Shown: positions 8,864-19,418, numbered from the stretch's first letter. The stretch: DNA of 64,000 nucleotides from Alphaproteobacteria bacterium (GCA_030433005.1 JAUILQ010000004.1:62001-126000); one strand, 5' to 3'. Notes: a model not told the origin generated them from the letters alone. Made by a program: numbers and translations.

Positions 8864-9931
8864 TCAGGCGCCGGGAACCCCCTTGGTGGTCGAGTACTCC
8901 CAGTGCAGCTCCTCGTGCGGGTGCAGCCGGCGGCGGATGGCATGGGCGGCCAGCGCCGCCTCGGAGAAGCCGCAGAGGATCAGCTTCAGCTTGTTCGGGT
9001 AGGTCGCGATGTCGCCGACCGCGTAGATGCCCGGCCGGTCGGTGGCGCCGCTCACCGGGTCGACGACGATCAGGTGCTTGTCCAGGGCGAGGCCCCACTC
9101 GGCGATCGGCCCCAGGTTCATCGACAGCCCGAAAAAGGGCAGCAGCACGTCGGCCTCGAGCTGCCGCCGGCCGCCGTCGAGGTCGCGCACCACCACCGCC
9201 TCCAGCTTGCCGTCCTGGCCCTCCAGCGAATCCAGCTGGTAGGGCACGACCAGCTCCAGGCGCCCGGCCTCGGCGAGGGCGTGCAGCTTGGCCACGGAGT
9301 CGGGTGCGCCCCGGAACCTCTCGCGCCGGTGGATGACGTAGAGCTTGTCGGCCAGCTCGGCCAGCAGGATCGACCAGTCGAGCGCCGAGTCGCCGCCGCC
9401 GGCGATGACGATGCGCTCGCCGCGCAGCGACTCGGGCTTGGCGATGAAGTAGTGCACGCCCTGGCCCTCGCCGCGCCCCTCGTAGGCTTCGATGCCCTGC
9501 AGCGGCGGCCGGTTCGGGCCGAAGGCGCCGACGCCGGCGGCGATGATCACGGCGCCGGCCTCGATGACCGTGCCCTTGGAGGTGACGAGGCGCCAGCCGT
9601 CGACCGGCTCCTCGCCAGGCTTGGCGCCCGGTGGGCTCAGGCGGCAGGGCTCGAGGCGGTCGACCCGCTGGCCGAGGTGGTAGACCGGCCGAAAGGGCGC
9701 GGCCTGCTCGCTCAGGCGCTCGACCAGCTCGGCGGCCTGGATGCGCGGATAGCCGGGGATGTCGAAGATCGGCTTTTCCGGGTAGAGCGCGCTGCACTGG
9801 CCGCCCGGCGCGTCGAGCGCGTCGACGACATGGCAGCCGAGCTGCAGCATGCCGCATTCGAAGACGGCGAAGAGGCCGACGGGGCCGGCGCCGATGATCG
9901 CGACGTCGGTACGGTGGGTGGTCTCGGTCAT
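8864..9931 (-). CDS. Ferredoxin/flavodoxin-NADP+ reductase of the thioredoxin-reductase-like type
   Basis: A 355-aa flavoprotein with an N-terminal FAD-binding GAGPVGLFAVFECG, PEKPIFDIPGYP, a second Rossmann NADPH motif GGGDSALDWS, and a C-terminal FAD motif VYAVGDIATYPNKLKLILCGFSEA. The CxxC redox pair of true thioredoxin reductases is absent, and the C-terminal extension matches the TrxR-like ferredoxin-NADP reductases (YumC type). It probably moves electrons between NADPH and a ferredoxin or flavodoxin. Monocistronic, convergent with divL and divergent from the tsaE run. Confidence 0.88.
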   Translation of the reverse strand: MTETTHRTDVAIIGAGPVGLFAVFECGMLQLGCHVVDALDAPGGQCSALYPEKPIFDIPGYPRIQAAELVERLSEQAAPFRPVYHLGQRVDRLEPCRLSPPGAKPGEEPVDGWRLVTSKGTVIEAGAVIIAAGVGAFGPNRPPLQGIEAYEGRGEGQGVHYFIAKPESLRGERIVIAGGGDSALDWSILLAELADKLYVIHRRERFRGAPDSVAKLHALAEAGRLELVVPYQLDSLEGQDGKLEAVVVRDLDGGRRQLEADVLLPFFGLSMNLGPIAEWGLALDKHLIVVDPVSGATDRPGIYAVGDIATYPNKLKLILCGFSEAALAAHAIRRRLHPHEELHWEYSTTKGVPGA

Positions 9932-10032
9932 CGGGCTTCTTGCAGCGAATCAGGGGGGCCGGGCCGGCCGCCGGGAAGGCGTGGCGGCGATGGGCCGGCG
10001 CGCCGCGGGCGGGCAAGGATGCGCGAGGCGGC

Positions 10033-10092
10033 CGGCGCTTGGCAAGCAGGCGGCGCTTGGCAGGCGGCGACTGGCAGGCGGCGACTGGCAGG
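10033..10092. repeat. Tandem 14-bp repeat, about four copies, in the FNR-tsaE intergenic region
   Basis: Four adjacent copies of CGGCGMYTGGCAGG occupy 10033-10092. The first has a 4-bp insertion (18 bp); the other three are exactly 14 bp, and the last two are identical. The gap (9932-10190) lies between divergent genes, so the repeat falls in the presumed promoter region of one or both. The unit is not a multiple of three and there are no unique spacers between copies. Confidence 0.8.
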
Positions 10093-10190
10093 CGGACGGC
10101 GCGCCGGAGGCCGGCGTTGCCCTGGCGCGCCCCGCGCGTGTAGAACCGGGCGAGACCCGTCGCCGCCGCGACCAGGAACGCCTGTTTCGG

Positions 10191-10736
10191 ATGCCCGCCT
10201 CCGCCGCCGCCATGCCCGCGCCGCCCGCCGATCCTGCCGTGCCCGACCCCGAGCCGTCGCTGGCGCTGGCCGACGAGGCCGCGACCGCGGCGCTGGCGGC
10301 GCGCCTGGCGCCGGCGCTGCGGGCCGGCGACCTGATCTGCCTGGCCGGCGACCTCGGCGCCGGCAAGACGGCCTTCGCCCGGGCGCTGATCAACGCCCTG
10401 CCGGGCCCGCCGGAAGAGGTTCCCAGCCCGACCTTCACGCTGGTCCAGACCTATCCGCGCGACGGCCTGGAGATCTGGCATTTCGACCTCTACCGGCTGG
10501 AGCGCGCCGACGAGGTCTGGGAGCTCGGCCTCGAGGAGGCTCTGGTCGCCGGCGCCAGCCTGGTCGAGTGGCCGGAGCGGGCCGCCGGCCTGCTCCCGGA
10601 GGAGCGGCTGGTGCTGCGCTTCGAGCATGCCGGGACGGGCCGGCGCGTGACTCCGGAGCCGCACGGCAGCTGGCACAGCCGCCTGGCGCCGCTCGGGCTG
10701 CCCTTGCCCGGCACCGGTCCCGGGAAGACAGCGTGA
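10191..10736 (+). CDS. tsaE: TsaE, ATPase of tRNA t6A biosynthesis
   Basis: TsaE works with TsaB, TsaC and TsaD to make N6-threonylcarbamoyladenosine at position 37 of ANN-decoding tRNAs. The 181-aa product has the Walker A motif GDLGAGKT (53-60), SPTFTLVQTY and HFDLYRL, then a WPER motif, in the usual order. The track ORF opens at 9849, inside the repeat-containing gap; ATG 10191 is the first start giving a normal-length protein, with 10212 as an alternative. Residues 1-35 are Pro/Ala-rich and likely disordered. The stop overlaps the GTG of amgK. Confidence 0.92.
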   Translation: MPASAAAMPAPPADPAVPDPEPSLALADEAATAALAARLAPALRAGDLICLAGDLGAGKTAFARALINALPGPPEEVPSPTFTLVQTYPRDGLEIWHFDLYRLERADEVWELGLEEALVAGASLVEWPERAAGLLPEERLVLRFEHAGTGRRVTPEPHGSWHSRLAPLGLPLPGTGPGKTA

Positions 10737-11740
10737 GCGCGCGCGAGGCCGCCCTCGAGGCCTTCCTCCGGCGCGCCGGCTGGGGTGCCGCCCGGCGCAG
10801 CGTGCTCGCCGCCGACGCCTCCTTCCGGCGCTACGACCGGCTGGTCGGGCCGGCCGGGCCGGCGGTGCTGATGGACGCGCCGCCGGACAAGGAGAAGCCG
10901 GCCAGCTTCGTGCAGGTCGCCCGCCTGCTGCACGACCTCGGCCTCTCGGCGCCGCGCATCCTCGAGGCCGACCTGGAGCAGGGCTTCGTGCTGCTCGAGG
11001 ACCTCGGCGACGAGACCTTCACGCGCGCCCTGGCGAACGGCCGCGACGAGGCCGGGCTCTACCGGCTCGCCGTCGACACCCTGGTGGCGCTGCAGCGGGC
11101 ATGGACGCCGGAGCGCGGCGCCGGCATCGCGCCCTATGACGAGGCCGCCTATCTGGCCGAGGCCGAGCTGCTGACCGAGTGGTACCTGCCCGCCGTCACC
11201 GGCCGGCCGCTCGAGCCGGCGGTGGCCGAGAGCTACCGCGCCGCCTGGCGGGCCGTGCTGCCCCAGGTCGAGCGTCTGCCGCGCAGCCTGGTGCTGCGCG
11301 ACTTCCACGTCGACAACCTGATCGTGCTCGACGACCGCCCGGGCGTCGCCGCCTGCGGCCTGCTCGACTTCCAGGACGCCCTGCTCGGCTCGCCGGCCTA
11401 CGACCTGGTCTCGCTGCTGCGCGATGCCCGGCGCGACGTCGACCAGCACCTGGCCGCCGCGCTGCTCGAGCGCTACCGCGAAGCCCTGCCGCACTACGAC
11501 GGCGCCGCGCTGGAGGCCGCCTACTGGGTGCTCGGCGCGCAGCGCAGCAGCAAGGTCATCGGCATCTTCACCCGGCTCTGCCGGCGCGACGGCAAGCCGC
11601 GCTACCTCGCCCACCTGCCGCGCCTCTGGCGCTGGCTGGAGGAGGAGCTGAGCCACCCCGAGCTGGCGCCGGTCGCCGAGTGGTACGCGCGGCACCTGCC
11701 GCCCGAGCTGCGCCGCGTGCCCGACGCCGAAGCGGCCTGA
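10733..11740 (+). CDS. amgK: AmgK-like aminoglycoside-phosphotransferase-fold kinase (MurNAc/GlcNAc anomeric kinase)
   Basis: AmgK phosphorylates the anomeric carbon of N-acetylmuramate so that MurU can make UDP-MurNAc, bypassing de novo synthesis during cell-wall recycling. The 335-aa product has an APH fold with catalytic LRDFHVDNLIV and metal-binding GLLDFQDALLG. GTG 10733 overlaps the tsaE stop (GTGA) and begins right at the homologous region, whereas the track ORF starting at 8843 is an artefact of open high-GC frame. The murU homologue next door supports the AmgK role. Confidence 0.88.
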   Translation: MSAREAALEAFLRRAGWGAARRSVLAADASFRRYDRLVGPAGPAVLMDAPPDKEKPASFVQVARLLHDLGLSAPRILEADLEQGFVLLEDLGDETFTRALANGRDEAGLYRLAVDTLVALQRAWTPERGAGIAPYDEAAYLAEAELLTEWYLPAVTGRPLEPAVAESYRAAWRAVLPQVERLPRSLVLRDFHVDNLIVLDDRPGVAACGLLDFQDALLGSPAYDLVSLLRDARRDVDQHLAAALLERYREALPHYDGAALEAAYWVLGAQRSSKVIGIFTRLCRRDGKPRYLAHLPRLWRWLEEELSHPELAPVAEWYARHLPPELRRVPDAEAA

Positions 11741-11797
11741 TCCCGGAGTGGCTGCCCCCGCAGCGCCCTCTCTCGCCACCAGCGACCCGACCGGACC

Positions 11798-12616
11798 ATG
11801 ACCCCTCTCACCTGCACCGCCGCCCCGACCGAGACCGACCCCGCACCGGGAGCGCGGCCGGCCGCCCGGGCGGGCGCTACGATCCGCACCGCGATGGTCC
11901 TGGCCGCCGGCCGCGGCGAGCGCATGCGTCCGCTGACCGAGGAGCGGCCGAAGCCGATGATCCCGGTCAACGGCCAGCCGATGATCGACCAGCTGCTCGA
12001 CCGCCTGGCCGACGCCGGCGTCGAGCAGGCCGTCGTCAACCTGCACTACAAGGGCGACCTGCTGCGCCGCCACCTGGAAGGGCGCGAGCGGCCGCGCATC
12101 GTCTTTTCCGACGAGGAGAGCCTGCTCGACACCGGGGGCGGCATCGCGCGGGCACTGCCGCTGCTCGGCGAGGAGCCTTTCTACGTCGCCAACGGCGACG
12201 TCGTCTGGCTCGACGGGCCGGCACCGGCGCTCGGCCGGCTGGCCGAAGCCTGGGATCCGGAGCGCATGGACGCGCTGCTGCTGCTGCAGCCGGGCAACGG
12301 CGCCTTCGGCTACGACGGCCTGGGCGACTTCCGGATGGATCCCGAGGGACGCCTGACGCGCCGCGACGAGCGCAAGCTGGCGCCCTTCATCTACGCCGGC
12401 CTGCAGGTCCTGCACCCGCGGCTGCTCGAGGGCGCCCCCGAGGGCGCCTTCTCGCTGAATCGCCTGTGGGACCGCGCGGCCGAGGCCGGGCGGCTCTACG
12501 GCCTGCGCCACGAGGGCGCCTGGTACCACGTCGGCACGCCGGCGGCCCTCAAGGCGGTCGAGCGCGAGCTCGCCTTCGAGCTGGGCGGCTGGCGCGACGA
12601 GACCAACGGCGGCTAG
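11798..12616 (+). CDS. murU: MurU-like nucleotidyltransferase (MurNAc-1-phosphate uridylyltransferase)
   Basis: The sugar-nucleotidyltransferase fold begins at about residue 30 with AMVLAAGRGERMRPLTEERPKPMIPVNGQPMI, containing the GXGXRXXPXTXXXPK-type pyrophosphorylase signature. YVANGDVVWLD supplies a metal-binding Asp. Paired with amgK it should convert MurNAc-1-P to UDP-MurNAc in recycling. This ATG leaves about 28 low-complexity residues before the domain; a later start, such as ATG 11894, is possible. Confidence 0.87.
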   Translation: MTPLTCTAAPTETDPAPGARPAARAGATIRTAMVLAAGRGERMRPLTEERPKPMIPVNGQPMIDQLLDRLADAGVEQAVVNLHYKGDLLRRHLEGRERPRIVFSDEESLLDTGGGIARALPLLGEEPFYVANGDVVWLDGPAPALGRLAEAWDPERMDALLLLQPGNGAFGYDGLGDFRMDPEGRLTRRDERKLAPFIYAGLQVLHPRLLEGAPEGAFSLNRLWDRAAEAGRLYGLRHEGAWYHVGTPAALKAVERELAFELGGWRDETNGG

Positions 12617-12632
12617 CGGGACGCCGGCCAGG

Positions 12633-15600
12633 ATGAGCGACGCCCGGCCCCGCGTCTCGACCATCGCGCCGGGGCATTCCTTCGTCGATGCCCTGGCCGC
12701 CGGCCTGCTGGCGCGCTTTCCAGACCCCGAGGCGCTGGCCGACGTCACGGTCCTGCTGCCGACCCGGCGCGCCTGCCGGGCCCTGCAGGAGGCCTTCCTG
12801 CGCGTCGCCGGGGGCCGGGCGCTGCTGCTGCCGAGCCTGCTGCCGCTCGGCGACCTCGACGCCGAGGAGCTGCTGCTGACCGGCGACGAGGGCCTGGCCG
12901 AGGGCTTCGACGCGCTGCCGCCGGTGATGCCGGGCCTGACCCGCCAGCTGCTGCTGACCCGCCTGATCCTGCGCTGGGGCGAGGCCTCCGCGGAAGCCGC
13001 GCCGGGCGCCGGCGCGGGCTTCGCGGTGCCGAGCTTCGACCAGGCGCTGCGCCTCGCCGAGGGCCTGGCCGGCTTCATCGACCAGGTCGAGACCGAGGGC
13101 CTGGAGTTCGCCGAGCTCGGGCGCATCGTGCCCGAGGCCCACGCCGAGCACTGGCAGCGGACCCTGCGCTTCCTGGCCATCGTCGGCGAGACCCTGCCGG
13201 CGCTGCAGGCCGAGCTCGGCAGCGTCGGGCCGGCCGAGCGGCGCCGCCGCCTGCACGCCCTGCAGCTCGAGCGCTGGCGCGGCCGCGCGCCCGAAGGCCC
13301 GGTGATCGCCGCCGGCTCGACCGGCTCGATTCCCTCGACTGCGGCGCTGCTGCACTGCGTCGCCGGGCTGCCGGGCGGCGAGGTCGTGCTGCCCGGCCTC
13401 GATCGCAGCGCCGATCCCGAAGTCTGGGCCCGCATCCGCGAGGAGCCGGCCCACCCGCAGCACAATCTCGCACGGCTGCTCGAGCGCTTCGGCCTCGAGC
13501 GCGAACAGGTCGCCGACTGGTGCGACCCCGAGTCGGCGGAGGCCCGGGCGCCGGCGCTGCGTGCCGAGCTGGCCGAACTGGCGCTGATCCCCTCCGCCGC
13601 CGCCGAGCGCTGGCGCGAGCGCATCGTCGCCATCGACCCGCGGCGCGCCCGCGAGGCCCTGGCCGGAGTCAGCCGCCTCGACCTGCCCGATTCCGGCAGC
13701 GAGGCGACCGTCGTCGCCCTGATCCTGCGCCAGTCGCTGGAGACGCCGGGGCAGCGCGCCGCCCTGGTCACCCCGGATCGCGCCCTGGCCCGGCGCGTCG
13801 CCGCCCAGCTCGGCCGCTGGGGCATCGAGATCGACGACTCGGCCGGCAGACCGCTCGCGGCGACGCCGCCGGCGCAGTTCCTGAGGCTGACCGCGGACCT
13901 CGCCGCCGAGCACTGCGCACCCCTGGCGCTGCTGGCGGCGCTCAAGCACCCGCTGGCGGCCGGCGGCCGGCCGCTCGGCGCGTTCCGGGCCCTGGTCCGC
14001 GAGCTCGAGCGCACGCTGCTGCGGGGGCCGCGGCCGGCCGCCGGTTTCGCCGGCCTGCGCGGCGCTCTCGACGGCTGGCTGGAAGAGGCCCTGGCGCGGG
14101 CCGGAGAAGGGGCCGAGCACCGCGACGCGCTCAGGGCCCGCCACGCCCGCCTCCAGGCCTTCGTGGCCGAGCTGGAGACCGCCGCCGCGCCCTTCCTGGC
14201 CGCGCTGCGGGCCGGCGAGGCCGGCGCCCTGCTCGATGCGCACCTGGCCTTCGCCGAGCGTCTCGCCGCCGACGAGTCCGGGCCCGGCGCGCCGCGGCTC
14301 TGGGCCGGTGAGGCCGGCGAAGCCCTGGCCGGCTTCGTCGCCGAGCTGCGCGAGGCCTTGGCCGGCGGCATCGCCGCGCGCATCGAGCCGGGCCGCTATC
14401 CGGCGCTGCTCGACGCTCTGCTCGCCGGCCGCGCGGTGCGGCCGCGCTGGAACGACCATCCGCGCCTCGCCATCCTGGGGCCGCTCGAGGCGCGGCTCGC
14501 GCATCCCGACGTGCTGGTGCTCGGCGGCCTCAACGAGGGCACCTGGCCGGCCGAGAGCGACCCGGGCCCCTGGCTCAGCCGGCCGATGCGCCAGGAGTTC
14601 GGCCTGCCGCCGCTGGAGCGGCGCATCGGCCTCGCCGCGCACGACCTCGTGCAGTCGCTGGGCGCGCGTCGCGTCTACCTGACCCGCGCCGAACGCGTCG
14701 AAGGCGCGCCGAGCGTCGCCTCGCGCTGGCTGCTGCGCCTCGAGGCGCTGCTCGAGGCGCTCGGGCTGCCGGCCGACCTGCTCGACGACGGGGACCACGA
14801 CTGGGCCGGCTGGGCCGAGGCCCTGGACCGCCCGGAGGGGCCGCCGCGGCCGCTGCCGCCGCCGGCGCCGAAACCGCCGCTGGAGGCCCGGCCGACGCGG
14901 CTGTCGGTGACCCAGGTCGAGACCTGGCTGCGCGACCCCTACGGCCTCTACGCCGACAAGATCCTGCGGCTGCGCCGGCTGGAGCCGATCGACGCCGATC
15001 CCGGCGCCGCCGACCGCGGCATCCTGATCCACGACAGCCTGGAGCGTTTCGCGCGGGACTTCCCGGGCGCGCTGCCGGCCGACCCGCTGGCCGCCCTGAC
15101 GGCGATCGCCGAGCAGGTCTTCGCGCCGCTCGCCGCCCGCCCGGCGGTGCGCGCCTTCTGGTGGCCGCGCTTCGAGCGCATCGCGCGCTGGGTCGTCGAG
15201 ACCGAGCGCTCGCGCCGCCCCGGGCTGGCCGAGCTGCTCGCCGAGCTGGAAGGCGGCCTGGAGGTCGCCGGGAGCGGCTTCCGCCTGACCGCGCGGGCCG
15301 ACCGGGTCGAGCGCCGCCGCGACGGCGGCCTGGTGCTGATCGACTACAAGACCGGCCAGCCGCCGAGCGCCGGCGACATGAAGCGGGGGCGCAAGCCGCA
15401 GCTGCCGCTGGAGGCGGCGCTGCTAGCGCGCGGCGGCTTCGCCGGCCTGCCCGGCGCCCTGCCGGCCGGCCTCGAGGTCTGGCGCCTGACCGGAGGCGAC
15501 CCGGCCGGCGAGATCAAGGCGATCGGCGGCGACCTCGAGAGCCTCGCCGAGGCGGCCTGGGCCGGCCTGGAACGGCTGGTGGCCAGCTTCGCCGACCCGG

Positions 15601-15707
15601 CGACCCCCTACCACGCCCTGCCGCGCAGCGGCTGGCTGCCGCTCTACAGCGACTACCGGCATCTGGCCCGGGTCAAGGAGTGGTCGGCCGGCGAGGAGGG
15701 CGAATGA
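12633..15707 (+). CDS. addB: AddB, helicase/nuclease subunit of the AddAB double-strand-break repair complex
   Basis: AddAB processes double-strand ends and regulates resection at recombination hotspot sequences before RecA loading. The 1024-aa product has an inactivated UvrD-like N-terminal region (VTVLLPTRRACRAL), the GGLNEGTWP segment, and a C-terminal PD-(D/E)XK nuclease core with LIDYKTGQPP (D904, K906). I see no C-terminal cysteine set for an Fe-S cluster such as Bacillus AddB carries, in keeping with the alphaproteobacterial form. It starts 17 bases after murU and overlaps addA as ATGA. Confidence 0.94.
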   Translation: MSDARPRVSTIAPGHSFVDALAAGLLARFPDPEALADVTVLLPTRRACRALQEAFLRVAGGRALLLPSLLPLGDLDAEELLLTGDEGLAEGFDALPPVMPGLTRQLLLTRLILRWGEASAEAAPGAGAGFAVPSFDQALRLAEGLAGFIDQVETEGLEFAELGRIVPEAHAEHWQRTLRFLAIVGETLPALQAELGSVGPAERRRRLHALQLERWRGRAPEGPVIAAGSTGSIPSTAALLHCVAGLPGGEVVLPGLDRSADPEVWARIREEPAHPQHNLARLLERFGLEREQVADWCDPESAEARAPALRAELAELALIPSAAAERWRERIVAIDPRRAREALAGVSRLDLPDSGSEATVVALILRQSLETPGQRAALVTPDRALARRVAAQLGRWGIEIDDSAGRPLAATPPAQFLRLTADLAAEHCAPLALLAALKHPLAAGGRPLGAFRALVRELERTLLRGPRPAAGFAGLRGALDGWLEEALARAGEGAEHRDALRARHARLQAFVAELETAAAPFLAALRAGEAGALLDAHLAFAERLAADESGPGAPRLWAGEAGEALAGFVAELREALAGGIAARIEPGRYPALLDALLAGRAVRPRWNDHPRLAILGPLEARLAHPDVLVLGGLNEGTWPAESDPGPWLSRPMRQEFGLPPLERRIGLAAHDLVQSLGARRVYLTRAERVEGAPSVASRWLLRLEALLEALGLPADLLDDGDHDWAGWAEALDRPEGPPRPLPPPAPKPPLEARPTRLSVTQVETWLRDPYGLYADKILRLRRLEPIDADPGAADRGILIHDSLERFARDFPGALPADPLAALTAIAEQVFAPLAARPAVRAFWWPRFERIARWVVETERSRRPGLAELLAELEGGLEVAGSGFRLTARADRVERRRDGGLVLIDYKTGQPPSAGDMKRGRKPQLPLEAALLARGGFAGLPGALPAGLEVWRLTGGDPAGEIKAIGGDLESLAEAAWAGLERLVASFADPATPYHALPRSGWLPLYSDYRHLARVKEWSAGEEGE

Positions 15708-18700
15708 GCGACCCAGCCGCCAGCGCCCCGGGCCCCGACGCCCGCCCCCTGATCGACGCCGCGGCCGCACGCCAGCGCCGCGCCGCCGATCCCGAGGCCT
15801 CGGCCTGGGTGGCGGCTTCGGCCGGCACCGGCAAGACGCGGGTGCTGACCGACCGCGTGCTGCGCCTGCTGCTCGCCGGCGCGCGCCCCGAGCGGCTGCT
15901 CTGCCTGACCTTCACCAAGGCGGCCGCCGCCGAGATGCGCCAGCGCATCGCCGACAGCCTGCGCCACTGGGCGACGCTCGACGACGAGGCCCTCGACGCC
16001 CGGCTGGCGCGGCTGCTCGGGCGGCCGGCCGAGGCCGGCGAGCGCATCCTGGCGCGCCGGCTGTTCGCGCGCGTGCTCGACACGCCAGGCGGCCTGAAGA
16101 TCCAGACGATCCACGCCTTCTGCCAGTCGCTGCTCGCCCGCTTCCCGCTCGAGGCCGGGATCGCGCCGCACTTCCGGGCGCTCGACGAGCGCGGCCAGGC
16201 CGAGCTGCTCGGCGAGGCGGTCGAGGCGACGCTGGCCCGCGCCGGGCTGCCCGGCGAGGCCGAGCGGGCCCTGCTCGACGCCCTGACGGTGGTCACCGGC
16301 CTGGTCAACGAGGAGGATTTCCGGGGCGTCCTCGACGAGCTGATCAAGGAGCGCGGCCGCCTGCAGCAGCTGCTCGCCCGCCACGGCTCGGCCGAGGCCG
16401 TGGGCCGGGCCGTCGCCGGGCGCCTGGGCGTGGCGCCGGGCGAGAGCCACGAGGCGACCCTGGCGGCCGGCTGCCAGGACGCCGCGCTCGACCTGATCGG
16501 CCTGCGCCTGGCTGCCGAGGCGCTGCTCGAGGGCAAGGCCAGCGACCGGCCCAAGGGCCGGGCGATCGCCGACTGGCTGGCCGACCCGAAGGGCCGGGCG
16601 GCCCGCTTCGAGGCCTATCTCGACGCCTTCTTCACCAAGGACCGCAAGGTCGCCGCCCGCTTCGCCACCAAGCAGGTCGAGCAGGCCCTGCCCGGCATCG
16701 CCGAGATCATGGGCGCCGAGGCCGAGCGGCTGCGCCTGCTGCGCGAGCGGCTCAACGCCATCCGCCTGGCCGAGGCGACGACAGCGCTGGTCACCCTGGC
16801 GAGCGCGATCCTGGCGCGCTACCAGCGCCGCAAGGCCGACCACGCCGTGCTCGACTACGAGGACCTGATCCTGCTGACCCGCGACCTGCTGGCGCGCCCC
16901 GGCCTCGCCGCCTGGGTCCTGTTCAAGCTGGACGGCGGCCTCGACCACCTGCTCGTCGACGAGGCGCAGGACACCAACCCCGACCAGTGGGCGGTGGTCG
17001 AGGCGCTGACGAGCGAGTTCTTCGCCGGCCAGGGCGCCTACGAGGCGCGCGGCGAGCGCCTGCCGCGCACGGTTTTCGCGGTCGGCGACGGCAAGCAGTC
17101 GATCTTCGGCTTCCAGCGTGCCGACCCCCGGGAGTTCGCCCGCATGGAGGGCGTCTTCGGCAAGCGCGCCGTCGCCGCCGAGCGGCGCTGGGCACCGGTC
17201 GCGCTGGCGCACTCCTTCCGTTCGGCCGACGCCGTGCTGCAGGCGGTCGACGAGACCTTCCGCCCGGCCGCCGTGCACCGCGGCGTCGCGCTCGCCGGCC
17301 GCTGGCTGCCGCACGAGCCGGTGCGCGTCGGCCAGGCCGGCCTGGTCGAGCTCTGGCCGCCGGCGCCGGCCGAGCAGGCCGACGAGGAGGAGGACTGGTC
17401 GCCGCCGCTGGCGCGCTCGGCCCAGGTTCCGGCCCAGAGCCGGCTGGCCCGGCTGCTCGCCGCGCGCATCGCCGCGTGGCTGGCGCCGGGCGCCGAGCCC
17501 GGCCGGGAGGGCTGGCTCGACAGCAAGGGCCGGGCGGTCGGGCCGGGCGACATCCTGATCCTGGTGCGCCGGCGCAACGCCTTCGTCGAGGAGCTGGTGC
17601 GCGCGCTCAAGCAGCGCGACGTGCCGGTCGCCGGCATCGACCGCATGGTGCTCTCCGAGCAGCTCGCGGTCATGGACCTGATCGCGCTCGGCCGGGTGCT
17701 GCTGCTGCCCGAGGACGACCTGACCCTGGCCTGCCTGCTCAAGAGCCCGCTGGTCGGGCTCGACGAGGAACAGCTCTTCGGCCTCTGCTGGAAGCGGCCC
17801 GGCAGCCTCTGGGACAGCCTGCGCGCGGCAGCGGCGCGCGGCGACGACCCGGCCGTCGTGGAGGCGCTCGCGTTCATCGAGGCCGAGCGGGCGCGCGCCG
17901 ACTTCGTGGCGCCCCACGAGCTCTACGCCGGGCTGCTCGACCGCGGCGGCCGCCGGCGCCTGCTCGCCCGCCTCGGCCAGGAGGCGGCCGACCCGATCGA
18001 GGAATTCCTGGGCCTGGCGCTGGCCTACGAGCGTGACCATACGCCCTCGCTGGAGGGCTTCCTGCACTGGGTCGAGCTCGGCGAGCAGGAGATCAAGCGC
18101 GACCTGGAGCAGGGCCAGGAGCGCGTGCGCGTCATGACCGCGCACGCCGCCAAGGGCCTGCAGGCGCCGATCGTGATCCTGCCCGACACGCTGCAGACCC
18201 CGACGCCGCGCGAGCGGCTGCTCTGGCTGGAGCCACGGGGTGGCGCGACCGCTGCCGCCCCGGGCGAACCGCCGCTGCCGCTCTGGCTGCCGCGCAAGGA
18301 GCTGGCTGAGCCGGAGGCGCTGGAGGCGCGCAACCGCCTGGCCGAGCGCCAGGACGAGGAGCATCGGCGCCTGCTCTACGTCGCCATGACCCGAGCCGAG
18401 GACCGGCTCTACCTCTGCGGCTGGTCGGCGCGTCGCGGCACGCCGTCGGACGACTGCTGGTACCGCCTCGCCGAGGCCGGTCTCGCGGGCTGCGCCGAGC
18501 CGGCGGACTTCGACTTCACCGGGCTCTGCCCCGAGGGCTGGAGCGGGCCCGGCTGGCGCCTGCGCACGGCACAGCGGGCCGAGGCGGAGCAGGCCGGCGC
18601 GCGCCGGCCCGCCTCGCCGGCGCCGGCTGCCGCCCCGCCCGACTGGCTGCGCCGTCCGGCGCCGGCCGAGCCCGTGCCGCCGCAGCCGCTGGCGCCCTCG

Positions 18701-19309
18701 CGCCCGAGCCTGCCGGAGCCGCCCTCGCGCTCGCCGCTCGGCGCCGCACCGGACCTGGAAGGCGGCGCGCCGGCGGCGGAAGGCGGGGCGGGCGGCGTCG
18801 ACCGCTTCCGCCGCGGCCTGCTGATCCACCGCCTGCTGCAGTCGCTGCCCGAGCTGCCCGCAGGCGACCGCGCGACCGCGGCCCGGCGCTTCCTGGCGGC
18901 GCCGGTGCACGGACTGGAGGAGGCGGCGCGCGAGGAGATCCTGGCGGCGACCCTCGGCGCGCTGGAAGAGCCCGGCTTCGCCGCGCTGTTCGGGCCGGGC
19001 AGCCGGGCCGAGGCGCCGGTCATCGGCGTGGTGCCGACCGCGGCGGGCGGCGCCCAGGTGGTCAGCGGGCGGATCGACCGCCTCTGCATCGGCCCGGAAC
19101 AGGTTCTGGTCCTCGACTTCAAGACCCAGCGCCCGGCGCCCGCCGAGGCCTCCGGCGTGCCGCCGGCCTACCTGGCGCAGCTGGCCGCCTACCGTGCGGT
19201 GCTGCGCCGCATCTATCCCGACCGGCCGGTCCGCTGCGCCCTTCTGTGGACCGACGGCCCGCGCCTGATGCCGCTCGACGACGCCTTGCTGGATCGCCAC
19301 GCGCCTTGA
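15704..19309 (+). CDS. addA: AddA, UvrD-type helicase/nuclease subunit of AddAB
   Basis: The 1201-aa product has the SF1A helicase motifs in order: ASAGTGKT (38-45), [63 protein letters not shown] and [18 protein letters not shown] Pro/Ala-rich linker near residues 960-1025 joins this to a C-terminal RecB-like nuclease with [14 protein letters not shown] and VLDFKTQ (D1138, K1140). The start overlaps the addB stop; the track ORF starting 181 codons earlier is open frame inside addB. Confidence 0.95.
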   Translation: MSDPAASAPGPDARPLIDAAAARQRRAADPEASAWVAASAGTGKTRVLTDRVLRLLLAGARPERLLCLTFTKAAAAEMRQRIADSLRHWATLDDEALDARLARLLGRPAEAGERILARRLFARVLDTPGGLKIQTIHAFCQSLLARFPLEAGIAPHFRALDERGQAELLGEAVEATLARAGLPGEAERALLDALTVVTGLVNEEDFRGVLDELIKERGRLQQLLARHGSAEAVGRAVAGRLGVAPGESHEATLAAGCQDAALDLIGLRLAAEALLEGKASDRPKGRAIADWLADPKGRAARFEAYLDAFFTKDRKVAARFATKQVEQALPGIAEIMGAEAERLRLLRERLNAIRLAEATTALVTLASAILARYQRRKADHAVLDYEDLILLTRDLLARPGLAAWVLFKLDGGLDHLLVDEAQDTNPDQWAVVEALTSEFFAGQGAYEARGERLPRTVFAVGDGKQSIFGFQRADPREFARMEGVFGKRAVAAERRWAPVALAHSFRSADAVLQAVDETFRPAAVHRGVALAGRWLPHEPVRVGQAGLVELWPPAPAEQADEEEDWSPPLARSAQVPAQSRLARLLAARIAAWLAPGAEPGREGWLDSKGRAVGPGDILILVRRRNAFVEELVRALKQRDVPVAGIDRMVLSEQLAVMDLIALGRVLLLPEDDLTLACLLKSPLVGLDEEQLFGLCWKRPGSLWDSLRAAAARGDDPAVVEALAFIEAERARADFVAPHELYAGLLDRGGRRRLLARLGQEAADPIEEFLGLALAYERDHTPSLEGFLHWVELGEQEIKRDLEQGQERVRVMTAHAAKGLQAPIVILPDTLQTPTPRERLLWLEPRGGATAAAPGEPPLPLWLPRKELAEPEALEARNRLAERQDEEHRRLLYVAMTRAEDRLYLCGWSARRGTPSDDCWYRLAEAGLAGCAEPADFDFTGLCPEGWSGPGWRLRTAQRAEAEQAGARRPASPAPAAAPPDWLRRPAPAEPVPPQPLAPSRPSLPEPPSRSPLGAAPDLEGGAPAAEGGAGGVDRFRRGLLIHRLLQSLPELPAGDRATAARRFLAAPVHGLEEAAREEILAATLGALEEPGFAALFGPGSRAEAPVIGVVPTAAGGAQVVSGRIDRLCIGPEQVLVLDFKTQRPAPAEASGVPPAYLAQLAAYRAVLRRIYPDRPVRCALLWTDGPRLMPLDDALLDRHAP

Positions 19310-19418
19310 CCTCGGACGGGGGCGCGGACCATATAGCCTCGACCATGCACGAACGCGCACGCCGCCCCGACCCGGGGCGCCGCAGACGCGGAAAAGGTTA
19401 TCTGGAGGAGAGCTGAGA

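Noticed and set aside
6424-8943. Minus-strand 839-aa ORF over divL
   Set aside because: The divL reading has PAS, HisKA-like and ATPase motifs; the antisense product has none.
10033-10092. CRISPR-like array
   Set aside because: Units are directly adjacent 14-mers without spacers, and no cas gene is near.
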